Of a stretch of 64,000 nucleotides of DNA, positions 45,030 through 55,231 are shown one piece after another (the first letter of the stretch is position 1; the number at the start of each line of letters is the position of its first letter). Both the position numbers and the translations under genes were made by a program. The notes below the pieces were generated by a model. The model had not been told where the DNA came from and ran no database searches. It saw only the letters and a list, made by a program, of their open reading frames with translations. Where the stretch lies: NCBI GenBank assembly GCA_963771595.1, contig CAVYUC010000008.1, forward strand, positions 124,001 to 188,000, read 5' to 3'. This stretch comes from CAVYUC01 sp963771595 (GTDB taxonomy: Bacteria; Bacteroidota; Bacteroidia; Bacteroidales; Prolixibacteraceae).

Positions 45030-45458
45030 ATGAACAATAAATCACATCTTGTTGACGAACGGTTTTCAGCATTTAACTGTGCCCAAACCGTTTTCAGCAT
45101 ATTTGCAAACGACGTGGGACTGGATGAAATTACAACTCTGAAAATTGCCAGTGGTTTTGGTGGCGGAATGGCCTGCGCCGAAACATGTGGCGCTGTAACC
45201 GGTTCATATATGGTTATCGGGATGAAACATGGGTTCACTACTCCCAATCCGGATGATAAGGCCAAAACAAAATTGAAGATTCAAAAATTCAATGAGAAAT
45301 TTAAAGCCGCACATGGTACTTTAATTTGCAAAGAACTGACCGGATTTGATATTTCCACACCGGTAGGTGCTTTTGCTGCCGACGAAGAAGGTGTCTTTTC
45401 ATCAAAATGTCCAAAATTCATTAAAACTGCCTGCAATATTCTCCAGGAAAATTTCTAA
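45030..45458 (+). CDS. C_GCAxxG_C_C family redox-type protein
   Basis: A 142-residue protein from ATG 45030 (codons further upstream lie inside the pgk terminator). The family signature is clear: FNCAQTVF near the N-terminus, GFGGGMACAETCGAVTG at about 45-61, and further Cys at LICKELTGFD, KCPKFIKTAC. These proteins are small, Cys-rich and probably bind metal or act in redox chemistry; no reaction is established. It is followed 44 bp later by a small membrane protein gene. Confidence 0.88.
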   Translation: MNNKSHLVDERFSAFNCAQTVFSIFANDVGLDEITTLKIASGFGGGMACAETCGAVTGSYMVIGMKHGFTTPNPDDKAKTKLKIQKFNEKFKAAHGTLICKELTGFDISTPVGAFAADEEGVFSSKCPKFIKTACNILQENF

Positions 45459-45502
45459 AGGATTTAAAATGATTTTTAAAATAAACTTTAACATCAGAAA
45501 CT

Positions 45503-45700
45503 ATGAAAAAAAATGTAGGTCAGGTAGATCGTTTAATTCGCATTATTTTGGGATTGGCTATAGCCGCAGTTGGAATTATATTTGACAGCTGGTGGGGAAT
45601 CCTGGGCGTTGTTCTCATTGCAACCGGACTGTTCAGAATTTGCCTTCTTTATCTTCCTTTCAATATTTCAACTAACCGAAAAAAAACAGTAGCTGAATAA
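45503..45700 (+). CDS. YgaP-like inner-membrane protein (DUF2892)
   Basis: A 65-residue protein with two hydrophobic segments (about 11-28 and 31-49) and the family start KKNVGQVDRLIRIILGLA, followed by GLFRICLLYLPF. DUF2892 proteins form a membrane hairpin and are often fused to or placed beside rhodanese domains. Function unknown. The CxxxP segment resembles the CPLY end of other members, with Leu for Pro. Confidence 0.85.
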   Translation: MKKNVGQVDRLIRIILGLAIAAVGIIFDSWWGILGVVLIATGLFRICLLYLPFNISTNRKKTVAE

Positions 45701-45788
45701 ATTACACCTGCTTTCTTTTCTGCTTCAAAAATCAGGTGCTGTTTCAGCAAAAATACTTTGAAGTATTGCTTTTGGATGTATATATTTT

Positions 45789-45818
45789 TTGCACCACTAA
45801 TTCTATTGGTTATTTTTA
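45789..45818 (+). promoter_or_regulatory. Putative promoter of the GH2 gene
   Basis: TTG (45789-45791), 19 bp, then TATTTTTA (45811-45818), one base off TAnnTTTG. The ATG at 45900 is 81 bp downstream. Confidence 0.4.
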
Positions 45819-45899
45819 CGTCCTCAAAATCATTTCATGCAATGAATTTTGACGGATGGAGTTATATCTAAACTAAAAGCTGCAAATAATTATTTTATT

Positions 45900-48483
45900 A
45901 TGACATTTAAAAAATCATTTCTGGTAGTGTATGCCTTAACCATGCTGCTGGCATGGGGCTGTACTGAAAAAGATCCGAGCCTGATGATAAAAAAGGAAAT
46001 AAATGAAGACTGGACATTCCGGCAGGCCGGAAAGGATAACTGGATGCCGGCCACTGTACCGGGCACTGTTCATACCGATTTAATGGCAAACAATGTAATT
46101 GAGGATCCGTTTTACCGGTTGAATGAACATGATGTCCAATGGATTGACAAAGAAGACTGGGAATACAAAACCACTTTTAATGCAGATGAAAGTATCCTGA
46201 ACCGTGATCGCGTTGAACTCGATTTCAAAGGACTGGATACTTATGCCGATGTTTATGTAAACGACGAAAAAGTGCTCACAGCCAACAACATGTTCCGCGA
46301 ATGGCAGGCCGATGTAAAGGAAGCGTTAGAAGAAGGTAAAAATGAATTGCGCATTGTTTTTCATTCACCAATAAAAATTGGAATTGAGAAATACGACTCA
46401 ATGGATTATGTTATTCCGGTTTCCGATAACGATTTGGCGGAGATTGGCCAGGTGGAAGATGGCAAAAAAGTGAGCATCTATACCCGGAAAGCAGGTTACC
46501 ATTATGGCTGGGACTGGGGCCCGCGTCTGGTAACCAGCGGAATTTGGCGCCCGGTTTATATCAATGCGTGGGACGAAGCAAAAATTAACGACATGCAAAT
46601 CGTCCAGCATGAAGTTTCTGAAGAAAAAGCCACTTTTACTGCAGTGTTTGAAATTGATGCAGAAGGTAAAAACAAAGCGACACTTACCGTTTTAAATGAC
46701 GGAAATCAACTGGCTTCACAGAACGTTCAACTTCAAAATGGAGTGAATAAATATTCCGTCGATTTTGAAATTCAAAACCCGCAACTATGGTGGACAAACG
46801 GATTGGGTGAGGCTCACCTGTATAATTTAACCGGCGAATTAACCACCGGCGAGCGGAAAGTCACTGCAGATACCCGAATCGGGATCCGCACCCTGGAACT
46901 TGTGCGCGAAAAGGATGAAGAAGGTACTTCGTTTTATTATAAACTGAACGGACATCCGGTATTTATGAAAGGTGCCAATTATATCCCAAATGATGCCTTT
47001 TTGCCCCGTGTTACAGATGAAAACTACCGCAAAGTCATAGAAACGGCAAAGAATTCGAACATGAACATGCTCCGTGTCTGGGGAGGCGGTATTTATGAAA
47101 ATAATATTTTCTACGATCTCTGCGACGAAAACGGAATTCTGGTGTGGCAGGATTTTATGTTTGCCTGCGCCATGTTTCCCGGAAACCAAGCATTTCTTGA
47201 AAATGTAAAACAGGAAGCCATTGACAATGTTACCCGGTTGCGTAACCATCCAAGTATCGCGATGTGGTGCGGTAACAATGAGATTCTTGCCGCCTGGCTG
47301 GGCTGGGGCTGGAAACAAAAAGAGGAAGCAAAAAGCCAGGAAAATGCCGATAAAATCTGGCAAGCTTACGTCGATATATTTCATAAAACATTGCCCGGAG
47401 TTGTGGAAGAACTCGACCCGCAACGCAGTTACTGGGGCTCCAGTCCTTCTTCGGGCCTTGGAATTCCCGCCGATCTGGTCAATGGCGACGAACATTACTG
47501 GGGCGTTTGGTGGGGAAAAGAACCTTTCGAAACCTATGCCACACATCTTGCCCGTTTTATGAGCGAGTATGGCTTTCAATCTTTCCCCGAAATGGCGTCT
47601 GTTGAAAAATATGCCGTTCCTGAAGATTACGACATTTATTCGGATGTAATGAAATCGCATCAGCGCTCCTCCATTGGCAACGGAACCATTGAATATTACA
47701 TGCTGAAGGAATATAAGCAACCAAAAGATTTTCCTTCGTTTTTATACGTGAACCATGTTCTGCAGGCCGAAGGAATTAAGTTCGGGCTGGAAGGACACCG
47801 CCGTGCCATGCCCTATTGCATGGGAAGCTTGTACTGGCAGATAAATGATGTATGGCCGGTGGCATCCTGGAGTTCAACGGATTATTACCAAAACTGGAAA
47901 GCACTTCAGTATTATGTAAAAAAGGGCTTTCGAACCGGTGTTGGTAAGCCCTTACATTGACGGTATTAAACTGAAAGTGGGAATTGTAAACGACCGGCTG
48001 GAGGAAGTAAATGCACAACTCCGGCTAAAATTGATGGATTTCGACGGAAAGGTAATCTGGGAAGAAGCATCGATTGTTGAACTGCCGGCCAATTCAAGCA
48101 ATGACTATTTCGATGAAAACAAAAACGAATTTCTCTACCGGAAAGACACCCGAAACCTATTATTCTCGGCTGAATTGGTTGAAAACGGAAATGTTATTTC
48201 CAAAAACGTTTTCTTTTTCCGGCCCTATAAAGAGCTGAAAGTGCCAAAACCGAAAGTTGAATTTAGCATTGCAAAAGCAGATGCAGGATTTAATATTGAA
48301 TTGAAAACGGATAAACTGGCCAAAAATGTTTACCTGCAGGCAAGTGGTGACAATGGCTTTTTCTCGGATAATTATTTCGATATGTTACCGGGAGAAAAAA
48401 CAGTCATTCATTACAATACAGAGTTAAACGAAAATGATTTTAAGGATGCATTAACCGTTCGTACGCTTGATGATGCATTCTAA
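45900..48483 (+). pseudogene. GH2 beta-mannosidase lipoprotein, one frameshift
   Basis: About 860 residues if the frame is restored. A lipoprotein signal (MTFKKSFLVVYALTMLLAWGC) starts at ATG 45900. The jelly-roll sugar-binding domain (WMPATVPGTVHTDL), Ig-like domain and TIM barrel follow, with acid/base Glu461 in WCGNNE and nucleophile Glu556 in MSEYGFQSFPE. These, and W-DVWP, match GH2 beta-mannosidases of the MANBA type. The frame breaks at the A6G3 run 47918-47926: one base fewer gives VKKAFEPVLVSPY, joining the C-terminal beta domains in the second frame (to 48483). The first frame alone stops at 47960 with all catalytic residues but without the C-terminal domains. The enzyme would release mannose at the cell surface or periplasm. 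Confidence 0.88.
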
Positions 48484-48507
48484 AAAATAAACGATTGGAA
48501 TAAAAAA

Positions 48508-48536
48508 ACGGATGCTGCTTTTTAAACAGCATCCGT
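48508..48536. terminator. Bidirectional terminator between GH2 and amidase genes
   Basis: ACGGATGCTG and CAGCATCCGT pair perfectly around a 9-nt loop, with A7 before and T7 after, so it can serve both convergent genes. Confidence 0.88.
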
Positions 48537-48540
48537 TTTT

Positions 48541-50145
48541 TTATACAAGTGTTTTTAAAAATTGCGGCGCCCTGCGGTGTTTGGTTGCCTGCTCAAAGGC
48601 ATAGGCAATTTTCAGCAGTTTTGGTTCACTCCAGGCGTTCCCGAAAAATGATATGCCAACCGGCAATCCATGCACATCTCCCATGGGAACAGTGATGTTG
48701 GGATAGCCCGAAATTGCAGCGGGCGAAGAACTGCCGCCGCCAAAATGATCGCCATTTACCCAGTCAATTGTCCAGGCCGGACCATTTGTCTGCGCAATAA
48801 TTGCATCCAGGTTGTATTTTTCCATTACTGCGTCGATTCCTTCCTTTCCGGCAAATCGTTTTGATTCTTCCAATGCCTTTAAATATTCATCCGAATCCAA
48901 ATCGCCTTTTGCATCCGCCAGTTCAAATATCTCCTGATCAAACCAGGGCATTTCCTTATCTGCCTGTTTTTTGTTGAACCCGATTATTTCCTGCAGGCTT
49001 TTCACCTTCGCCGACGGATGTTCCTGCAGGTATTTATTCAAACCGGCTTTAAATTCATACAGTAAAACCTGGTACGATGGTTCACCCCAATCCCGGATAT
49101 GTTCAAACTTCACCTCTTCAATAATTTCTGCCCCTTTCCCGCGCATAACTTCCACTGCTTCACGAAAAACCTCATCCACCTTTGCATTAAAACCGATCAT
49201 CTGGGAGGCAATACCAATGCGCATACCAGCCAGCCCGTTTTCGTCGAGAAACTGTGTATAATCAGAATAAATTTTTCCTTTCCCCAATTTTGTTTCCGCA
49301 TCCCTGTCATCGAACTCCGCCAGCGCTCCCAGTAAAATTGCAGCATCTCTTACGGTTCGTGCCATAGGTCCCGCGGTATCCTGACTCATTGCGATGGGGA
49401 TAATCCCTTGCCTGCTCCACATTCCAACTGTTGGCTTTACACCCACCACCCCATTCACCCCCGAAGGGCAAACAATGGAGCCATTGGTTTCAGTGCCAAT
49501 TCCGATGGCACACAAATTAGCAGCAATAGCTGCTCCTGTTCCCGAACTGGAACCACATGGACTGCGATCAAGAATATATGGATTTCGCACCTGTCCTCCG
49601 CGGCCGCTCCATCCGCTTGATGAATTTTCGGAGCGGAAATTGGCCCACTCGCTCAGGTTGGTTTTCCCCATTAAAACTGCTCCTGCCTCCCGCAGTTTTC
49701 TTACAATAAAGGCATCCTGCGCAGCTACATTTCCCTCCAGCGCCAGTGACCCGGCGGTTGTCTGCATTTTATCGCCGGTATCAATATTGTCCTTAATCAT
49801 TATTGGAATACCATGCAAAGGCCCTCTGATTTTACCGTCTTTTCTTTCCGCATCCATAGCACGCGCCATTTCCAGTGCATCGGGATTAATTTCAATCACA
49901 GCCTTTAATACCGGATCAACCATTTTTATCCGGTCAAGATATTTCCGGCAGATATCTTCTGAAGACATGCTTCCGCTTTTCATTCTTTGCTGAAGTTCAT
50001 CAACAGTAAATTCATTTAAAGGAAAAGAGGAATAATCAACATCAGTTGGTTCTTTTTCTGCAGCAGTAGAGCAGGCTGTCAAACCCGACAAGGCCAGTGC
50101 AGAACTTCCGAGGGCTGTGGATTTAAAAAAATTGCGGCGTTTCAT
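48541..50145 (-). CDS. Exported amidase (amidase signature family)
   Basis: A 534-residue protein. The N-terminus MKRRNFFKSTALGSSALAL...GLTAC combines a Tat-like RRxFFK motif with a lipobox (Cys25), so it is probably a Tat-exported lipoprotein. The amidase signature Ser-Ser-Lys triad is visible: Lys in IMIKDNIDTG, the cis-Ser in GSSSGTGAAIA and the nucleophile Ser in ETNGSIVCPSG. It should hydrolyse amide bonds of an unknown substrate. It lies 60 bp after the FG-GAP gene in a minus-strand group of three secreted proteins. Confidence 0.9.
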   Translation of the reverse strand: MKRRNFFKSTALGSSALALSGLTACSTAAEKEPTDVDYSSFPLNEFTVDELQQRMKSGSMSSEDICRKYLDRIKMVDPVLKAVIEINPDALEMARAMDAERKDGKIRGPLHGIPIMIKDNIDTGDKMQTTAGSLALEGNVAAQDAFIVRKLREAGAVLMGKTNLSEWANFRSENSSSGWSGRGGQVRNPYILDRSPCGSSSGTGAAIAANLCAIGIGTETNGSIVCPSGVNGVVGVKPTVGMWSRQGIIPIAMSQDTAGPMARTVRDAAILLGALAEFDDRDAETKLGKGKIYSDYTQFLDENGLAGMRIGIASQMIGFNAKVDEVFREAVEVMRGKGAEIIEEVKFEHIRDWGEPSYQVLLYEFKAGLNKYLQEHPSAKVKSLQEIIGFNKKQADKEMPWFDQEIFELADAKGDLDSDEYLKALEESKRFAGKEGIDAVMEKYNLDAIIAQTNGPAWTIDWVNGDHFGGGSSSPAAISGYPNITVPMGDVHGLPVGISFFGNAWSEPKLLKIAYAFEQATKHRRAPQFLKTLV

Positions 50146-50205
50146 TTTGGTAAAGTTTTAATTAAAATTGATCCAAAAAAAGTTTGAAGCAGAAAACCGG
50201 TCTGA

Positions 50206-51430
50206 TTATTTACCTGTACCGTTTTGCAGCCAGATGTCTATTCCCGGTGCGCGGTATCCGTAAGGTTTTGAAAAAATATCATAGTCACCATCACCGTCCA
50301 GGTCGATAATCTGATCCTGGTGGTGACTATATCCTTCGTTGATCACATAATCGGTAAAATTTCCCTTCCCGTCACCAAGCAAAATCCGAAGTTTTGCATC
50401 CGGATTATAGTCTTTGTTGAACCGCATTTCCGCATTAAAAATATCGAGGTGCCCGTCGCCGTTAAAATCGATAATGTCGATGGAATGGCCATTGTCTACA
50501 GCATCCAAAAGTTTTGTTTTCACCCAGGTCCCGTTTTGCCATTCATACAGAAACATTGGAGCTATCCCGTCGCCAACAACCAGCACAATTTCCGGCCGTT
50601 CCGCCTTCAATAAGCTGTCCTGCTGCCGAACGCGAAAAACTGTACGATGCATCCACCACATTCCGCTGAAACTGATTATCACCCATGTATTTGAACCACC
50701 AGCCGCCACCAACAATATCCAGTACACCATCACCATCAATGTCAGCCGCATCAAGCCCTTCGTGTTCATTGATACCTTTCCAGCCCGGCACTTCACCCGG
50801 AGGCTGCATTTCACTGTCGTCTGAATAAATATAGATAGGACTGAAATCCCATTCCTCCAGTTGCTTTGGATTTTCAGGAATATCCGCAAGAAAAAGCGTA
50901 TTGGCATTTTGGTTCCAGAAAACCAGTTCCCCTTCTCCGTCGCCATCAAAATCGGCAATTAACTGATCGTGGTGTTTGGTGGCACCCGATTTTTTGATGG
51001 TGTGCCGTTTCCATGGTGTCGCTTTATCATAATCAGGGTACGGATTTTCCCACCACCAAATGTTGTTCGACTGCGACTCGCCACCAAAAACCGGGTCCAG
51101 GTCACCATCGTTGTCGATGTCATAAAAGGCGGAACCTGCTTCAATCCGCAGTGGTTCGTCATCCAGAACGTAACGGTCCCATTTGTCCCCGTTCTTTTTG
51201 TACCACACTACCGAAGGTGCCTTTGTTCGTTCCGTAACAATAAAATCGTTTATGCCGTCTTTATCGATGTCGAAAACGGCATCACTCGTTTGTTCTGCAC
51301 CTCCGTTAGGCACTGGCATATCACCTTTTTCTGAGGAATAGAACTTCCAGTCAATATCCGGAAGGGAGGGTTGTGCATGGACAACCAGAACTGCAAATAA
51401 GGCGGAAAAGAATAAGCTTATGTTTTTCAT
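50206..51430 (-). pseudogene. Secreted FG-GAP/VCBS repeat protein, one frameshift
   Basis: Restored length is about 407 residues. A signal peptide (MKNISLFFSALFAVLVVHA) precedes several FG-GAP/VCBS repeats with the calcium-binding D-x-D-x-DG pattern: DIDKDGINDF, DIDNDGDLDP, DFDGDGEGEL, DIDGDGVLDI, DFNGDGHLDI, DLDGDGDYDI. This predicts a beta-propeller. The first frame changes at 50599-50600 (an extra base in GGAACGG on the minus strand): removing it gives LIEGGRPEIVLVVGDG. It may be a sugar-binding or lyase-associated extracellular protein; no catalytic function can be assigned. It starts 15 bp after the unknown gene upstream on the same strand. Confidence 0.85.
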
Positions 51431-51445
51431 TTTATTTGATTTAAT

Positions 51446-52726
51446 TTATTCCAGTAAAACTGTTTTCGGATATTTGACCAGTACCATTATTCCCGGATAA
51501 AGAATTTCAGTACCATGGACCATCTTCCCGTTGACAAGGGGTGTTTTTCCTGTCTGAACAGTATTCACAGCCTGGTTCAGCATAAAGGGTATGTCCATTG
51601 TTATCCGGTGAAACCCCGGACAGTAATGGCAGCCTTCCTTAATAAAAACTAGCCAGTCGTTCAGGTAAATCCCATTCAGGTATCCGGGGCTCCAGGAGGT
51701 AAATACCAACTGAAATTCAGCGACTACAGAAGGATTTCCGGAAAGCTGGAAATTCTCTTCGAATTCCTTTTCACGTGTAGCCCACATTTTGGGCTGATTA
51801 AAAGGTTTACAAAGTTCCACTGTATAGTCTCGGTCAAACGAAAGATCATCAACAGGATTGATAAAATAGCAGATTCCGTTTTCTCCCTGCAAAACTGCTC
51901 CTGCCTTAAACGGCTTTTGCTGATCGGGAATCCATTCCGTATTCCAGGTCACTGCAAATGGTGCTGTTTCTGAATGCCCGATTTGCTGCTGCATTTCACC
52001 CCTCAAAAAAGTATAATGCCACTGCAGATAATTTCCATCCCCTTCATAATTTACATCCTCGTAATAACCTACATAATCCACTTTTTCTATTTTCCCGGAT
52101 ATATTTTTTAATTTGAAATCAACGGATTCATCCAGCTTATCCCCGTTGGAAATATCATCCATTTCTGCTACCGGGTGAAGTTTATTTTCATCATAATATA
52201 TCCTTAGGTGGATGCCATACAAAATATTCTGGGGCATGCCGAACCGCTGGACGCTGTCAACTTTAAACCGCAGCCGGTTTCCTTCCTCTTTGATAAATTC
52301 CAGCGGAACATTTACCACCGGAAAATTATGATATAGGTAATCGTACTGCGGTTCAGGAATTGACGGCGATTCAGGGAATTCCAACCACGCGCTGGTATTC
52401 ACTTTTACGGATAACCCGCGTGTACCATCATGGCTCAGCAATTTTTCAACCTGAATTTCCGCTCTCACTGCATCATTCAAATCGATTACATATGGAAATT
52501 TCAACCAGCCATCCGTAAAAAACTCCTTTGGATAAACGTCTTCATGATTCACCGGTTCGCGGTAATCCCCGTCACCCGTAACCCTCAGGAACTTGTAGGG
52601 GCTTTCCTCCGGTGTAGTCCAGACATAATCCCGAAAAATATCGCCCGGCTTTGGCTGTGCATGAATAAATGAAAGCGTAAAATAAAACAGAATAACCAGT
52701 ATCCTTTTTCTTGAAGTTAATTTCAT
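51446..52726 (-). CDS. Secreted protein of unknown function, 426 aa
   Basis: A 426-residue protein with a signal peptide (MKLTSRKRILVILFYFTLSFIHA). The first part (about 70-190) looks like a beta-rich, carbohydrate-binding type fold with paired substrate-like motifs (WLKFPYVIDL, LSVKVNTSAWLEFPES, LRFKVDSVQRF). The C-terminal part is Trp/Tyr-rich and contains CHYCPGFHRITMDIPF, a short Cys-x-x-Cys. I do not recognise a named family. It heads the minus-strand group with the FG-GAP protein and amidase and is divergent from the GH9 gene, which suggests a role in handling an extracellular polymer (inference). Confidence 0.75.
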   Translation of the reverse strand: MKLTSRKRILVILFYFTLSFIHAQPKPGDIFRDYVWTTPEESPYKFLRVTGDGDYREPVNHEDVYPKEFFTDGWLKFPYVIDLNDAVRAEIQVEKLLSHDGTRGLSVKVNTSAWLEFPESPSIPEPQYDYLYHNFPVVNVPLEFIKEEGNRLRFKVDSVQRFGMPQNILYGIHLRIYYDENKLHPVAEMDDISNGDKLDESVDFKLKNISGKIEKVDYVGYYEDVNYEGDGNYLQWHYTFLRGEMQQQIGHSETAPFAVTWNTEWIPDQQKPFKAGAVLQGENGICYFINPVDDLSFDRDYTVELCKPFNQPKMWATREKEFEENFQLSGNPSVVAEFQLVFTSWSPGYLNGIYLNDWLVFIKEGCHYCPGFHRITMDIPFMLNQAVNTVQTGKTPLVNGKMVHGTEILYPGIMVLVKYPKTVLLE

Positions 52727-52775
52727 TTCGTTCAGGTTGCGTTGAACTGATATTTCCCAAAAATCTTTTCAATTT

Positions 52776-52795
52776 CAAATATATGGGTATTTTTG
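52776..52795. promoter_or_regulatory. Back-to-back promoter boxes of the divergent GH9 and unknown-protein genes
   Basis: TATATTTG on the minus strand (52776-52783) and TATTTTTG on the plus strand (52788-52795), both TAnnTTTG, are four bases apart. Polymerases could not occupy both at once, so the two gene groups may compete. -33 boxes at ideal spacing were not found. Confidence 0.45.
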
Positions 52796-52879
52796 CTTTT
52801 AAAGTAATCCAACTAAAAAACTGTGCAACGGTGCCAATCAAAAAAATTAAATAACCGATATTTTATTAAAACATTGACA

Positions 52880-55180
52880 ATGAAAAAATCAACTTACCTG
52901 TTACTCTTTTTGTTACTCTGTACATTTACCGATATTACTGCGTCAAAACTCGTGGAATTAAAGGTAGTGGACAAAGATTACCTTTTGCTGATTTTCAAAG
53001 ACGGCGAAGTTTTTTACCGCGATGATGCCACCGGACCAAGTGCATACAACGGGCATGCCTTTGCCGAAGGTGATGATACACTCAAAGTTTACGGGAATGA
53101 ACTGAACACGGATATTGCTGCACAGAATTCCTCCTGGACCATCTATTCGGCAACGGATGGAAACTACAAAAACGGCATTCATCCCGTGGCTGTGCACCGC
53201 AAATCGAAAAACAACAATACGGATGCACAATTCAATTACAAACTCGACCACTGGATATTTTTGAAATTACCAAAATCAATGAAAGATGGCGCCACCTATT
53301 CAGTGAAAATTTCTCCTGAGACAGAAACGGATCAGACAGAAAGGAAAATTACCTTCGATATAAACAATTGCATGTCGGAAGCCATTCATGTAAACATCAA
53401 CGGGTATATGCCCGAAAGTCCGGTGAAGGCAGCAGACCTGTACCTGTGGATGGGCGATGGCGGACCGCGCGACTACAAGCAGTTTGAGGGTAAAAAAGTA
53501 TGGCTTTATGATGTTTCTGATGGTAAAAAATATAAGGCAGGAAAAGTTTCGTTCTGGAAAAGTGACGATACAAAAGCCGAAGCCGAAGGCCGCAATCTTA
53601 CAGGGTCAGACGTGTGGAATGCTGATTTCTCATCGTTTTCAAAACCGGGTATATACCGCCTGGTTGTTGAAGATGTGGGGTGCAGCATGGATTTCGAGAT
53701 AAAGGATGATATTTATTTCGAACCATACAAAACTTCTGTCCGTGGATATTATTACATGCGCGTTGGCGAAGATCGCCCAGATATGGTGCCGGTGCCGCGC
53801 CGCCCTGTTTTTATACCCGAAAAGGATCCTGCAGGATTTACCATCTACCTCACCGATTTGGATCCCTTTGATCCGCTTTGGCGTGAAATACGGGGCGACA
53901 CCTGGGATGAGCCACACTTTAAACCGGCCACTGAATCCGTTTTCTGGAAACACCGTTTGCCCGGAAATCCAACCAATCCAAATGCCGTAGGTGGCCATTC
54001 CGATGCATTTGACTGGGACCGCCACCTGGGGCATGTCAGTAACATATACGATTTGCTGCTTCCCTATTTTTTAACCAACGGCAGAATAAACGAAGACAAC
54101 CTCAACATCGGCGAATCAGGAAACGGAATCCCGGATATAATTGATGAAGCACGAAATGAAGTGGATTTATGGCTGAGTTTGCGCGATGGCGATGCCTACT
54201 GCCACGGTTTAACCAATCCTTCAAAGGAACATACCGTTATGTTTCAGGCTGGCGCAACCACAATGGCTGCCTGGGCAAATGCGGCCAACTGTGCCATGAT
54301 TGCCGAATGTTTCCGCATTTCAGGACACGAAGAATTAAAAGATTATTATACCGGGGAAGCTATAAAAGCATTTGAATTTGCCGGAAATCAGGATAACAAT
54401 CAACTGGACGACCGGCAGGAAGTAGGCGACTGCAACATGCGCGGACGTGATTTTAAACAAATGGCCGCCGCTTTTTTATACAATGTTACCGGCGATACAA
54501 AATGGGAGGATATTCTTGCCCAGGAAAGTGTGGTAAAAGATGCCGCTTCAAAAATTGACAACAAGCGGGAATGGTACCAGATTTGGGGAACCGCAGCCTA
54601 CTTGAATTGCCCGCAGGAAAGACACTATCCCGACCTTTATGCCAACATGAAACAGTCCGTGCGCAACCAGGCCATGGAACACAATGTCCGACATATGGAT
54701 TTGAGGCCGTCGCGCCGTTCTTCCAACAACAACTACTGGCAAACACCACACAATATGCAACTGGTCATGCTGGCTCATTTTGTTTCGGATGATAAAAAAG
54801 AACAGGATTTATTTAAAAAGTCGATGATTTTGGAAGCCGATTGGGGCCTTGGCCGGAACCCGACCAATACGGTGGAAATGACCGGCCTGGGCGAGCGGAA
54901 CATTGAAAACTGTTACACCACCGGCCGGAACGACGGAACTCCGGGTTTACATCCTGGACATACGCCCTACAACAACCTTGACCCCTGGGGAAAAGGGAAT
55001 AACGGGGGGAATCCGCAATGGTTTGTTGAAAAATGTTATCCCGAATGGGTTTCAGGCGGCTGGCCCCACCAGGAAGGGTTCTTCAATTGCCGGTATGTAT
55101 GGGCCAACGGCGAATTTACCCCCCGGCAGACCATGCGCGGAAAAATGGCTCTGTATGGTTATTTGTATGGAATAAGATAA
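52880..55180 (+). CDS. Glycoside hydrolase family 9 protein
   Basis: A 766-residue protein from ATG 52880 with a signal peptide (MKKSTYLLLFLLLCTFTDITA). An Ig-like cellulase N-terminal domain (about 170-275, IHVNINGYMPESPVKAADLY) precedes the (alpha/alpha)6 GH9 domain. GGHSDAFDWDRHLGH stands where the catalytic Asp motif GGWHDAGDYGK lies, and NIGESGNGIPDIIDEARNEVDLWL is typical. The C-terminal section has GRNPTNTVEMTGLGERN and WANGEF, whose Glu may be the proton donor. The DAFDWD variant departs from classical endoglucanases, so the substrate need not be cellulose. First gene of a plus-strand group of five. Confidence 0.85.
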   Translation: MKKSTYLLLFLLLCTFTDITASKLVELKVVDKDYLLLIFKDGEVFYRDDATGPSAYNGHAFAEGDDTLKVYGNELNTDIAAQNSSWTIYSATDGNYKNGIHPVAVHRKSKNNNTDAQFNYKLDHWIFLKLPKSMKDGATYSVKISPETETDQTERKITFDINNCMSEAIHVNINGYMPESPVKAADLYLWMGDGGPRDYKQFEGKKVWLYDVSDGKKYKAGKVSFWKSDDTKAEAEGRNLTGSDVWNADFSSFSKPGIYRLVVEDVGCSMDFEIKDDIYFEPYKTSVRGYYYMRVGEDRPDMVPVPRRPVFIPEKDPAGFTIYLTDLDPFDPLWREIRGDTWDEPHFKPATESVFWKHRLPGNPTNPNAVGGHSDAFDWDRHLGHVSNIYDLLLPYFLTNGRINEDNLNIGESGNGIPDIIDEARNEVDLWLSLRDGDAYCHGLTNPSKEHTVMFQAGATTMAAWANAANCAMIAECFRISGHEELKDYYTGEAIKAFEFAGNQDNNQLDDRQEVGDCNMRGRDFKQMAAAFLYNVTGDTKWEDILAQESVVKDAASKIDNKREWYQIWGTAAYLNCPQERHYPDLYANMKQSVRNQAMEHNVRHMDLRPSRRSSNNNYWQTPHNMQLVMLAHFVSDDKKEQDLFKKSMILEADWGLGRNPTNTVEMTGLGERNIENCYTTGRNDGTPGLHPGHTPYNNLDPWGKGNNGGNPQWFVEKCYPEWVSGGWPHQEGFFNCRYVWANGEFTPRQTMRGKMALYGYLYGIR

Positions 55181-55231
55181 ATTCGTTTTCCCATTTCGGC
55201 AAAACCGGTTTTATTAACAAAAGGCAATAAT

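Noticed and set aside
45001..45030. Longer start for the C_GCAxxG_C_C protein (from 44970)
   Set aside because: The extra codons come from within the pgk terminator hairpin and its T run.
46839..47720. Antisense ORF of 293 codons opposite the GH2 gene
   Set aside because: It lies wholly within a well-identified coding frame and its translation has no family-like features; it is a shadow.
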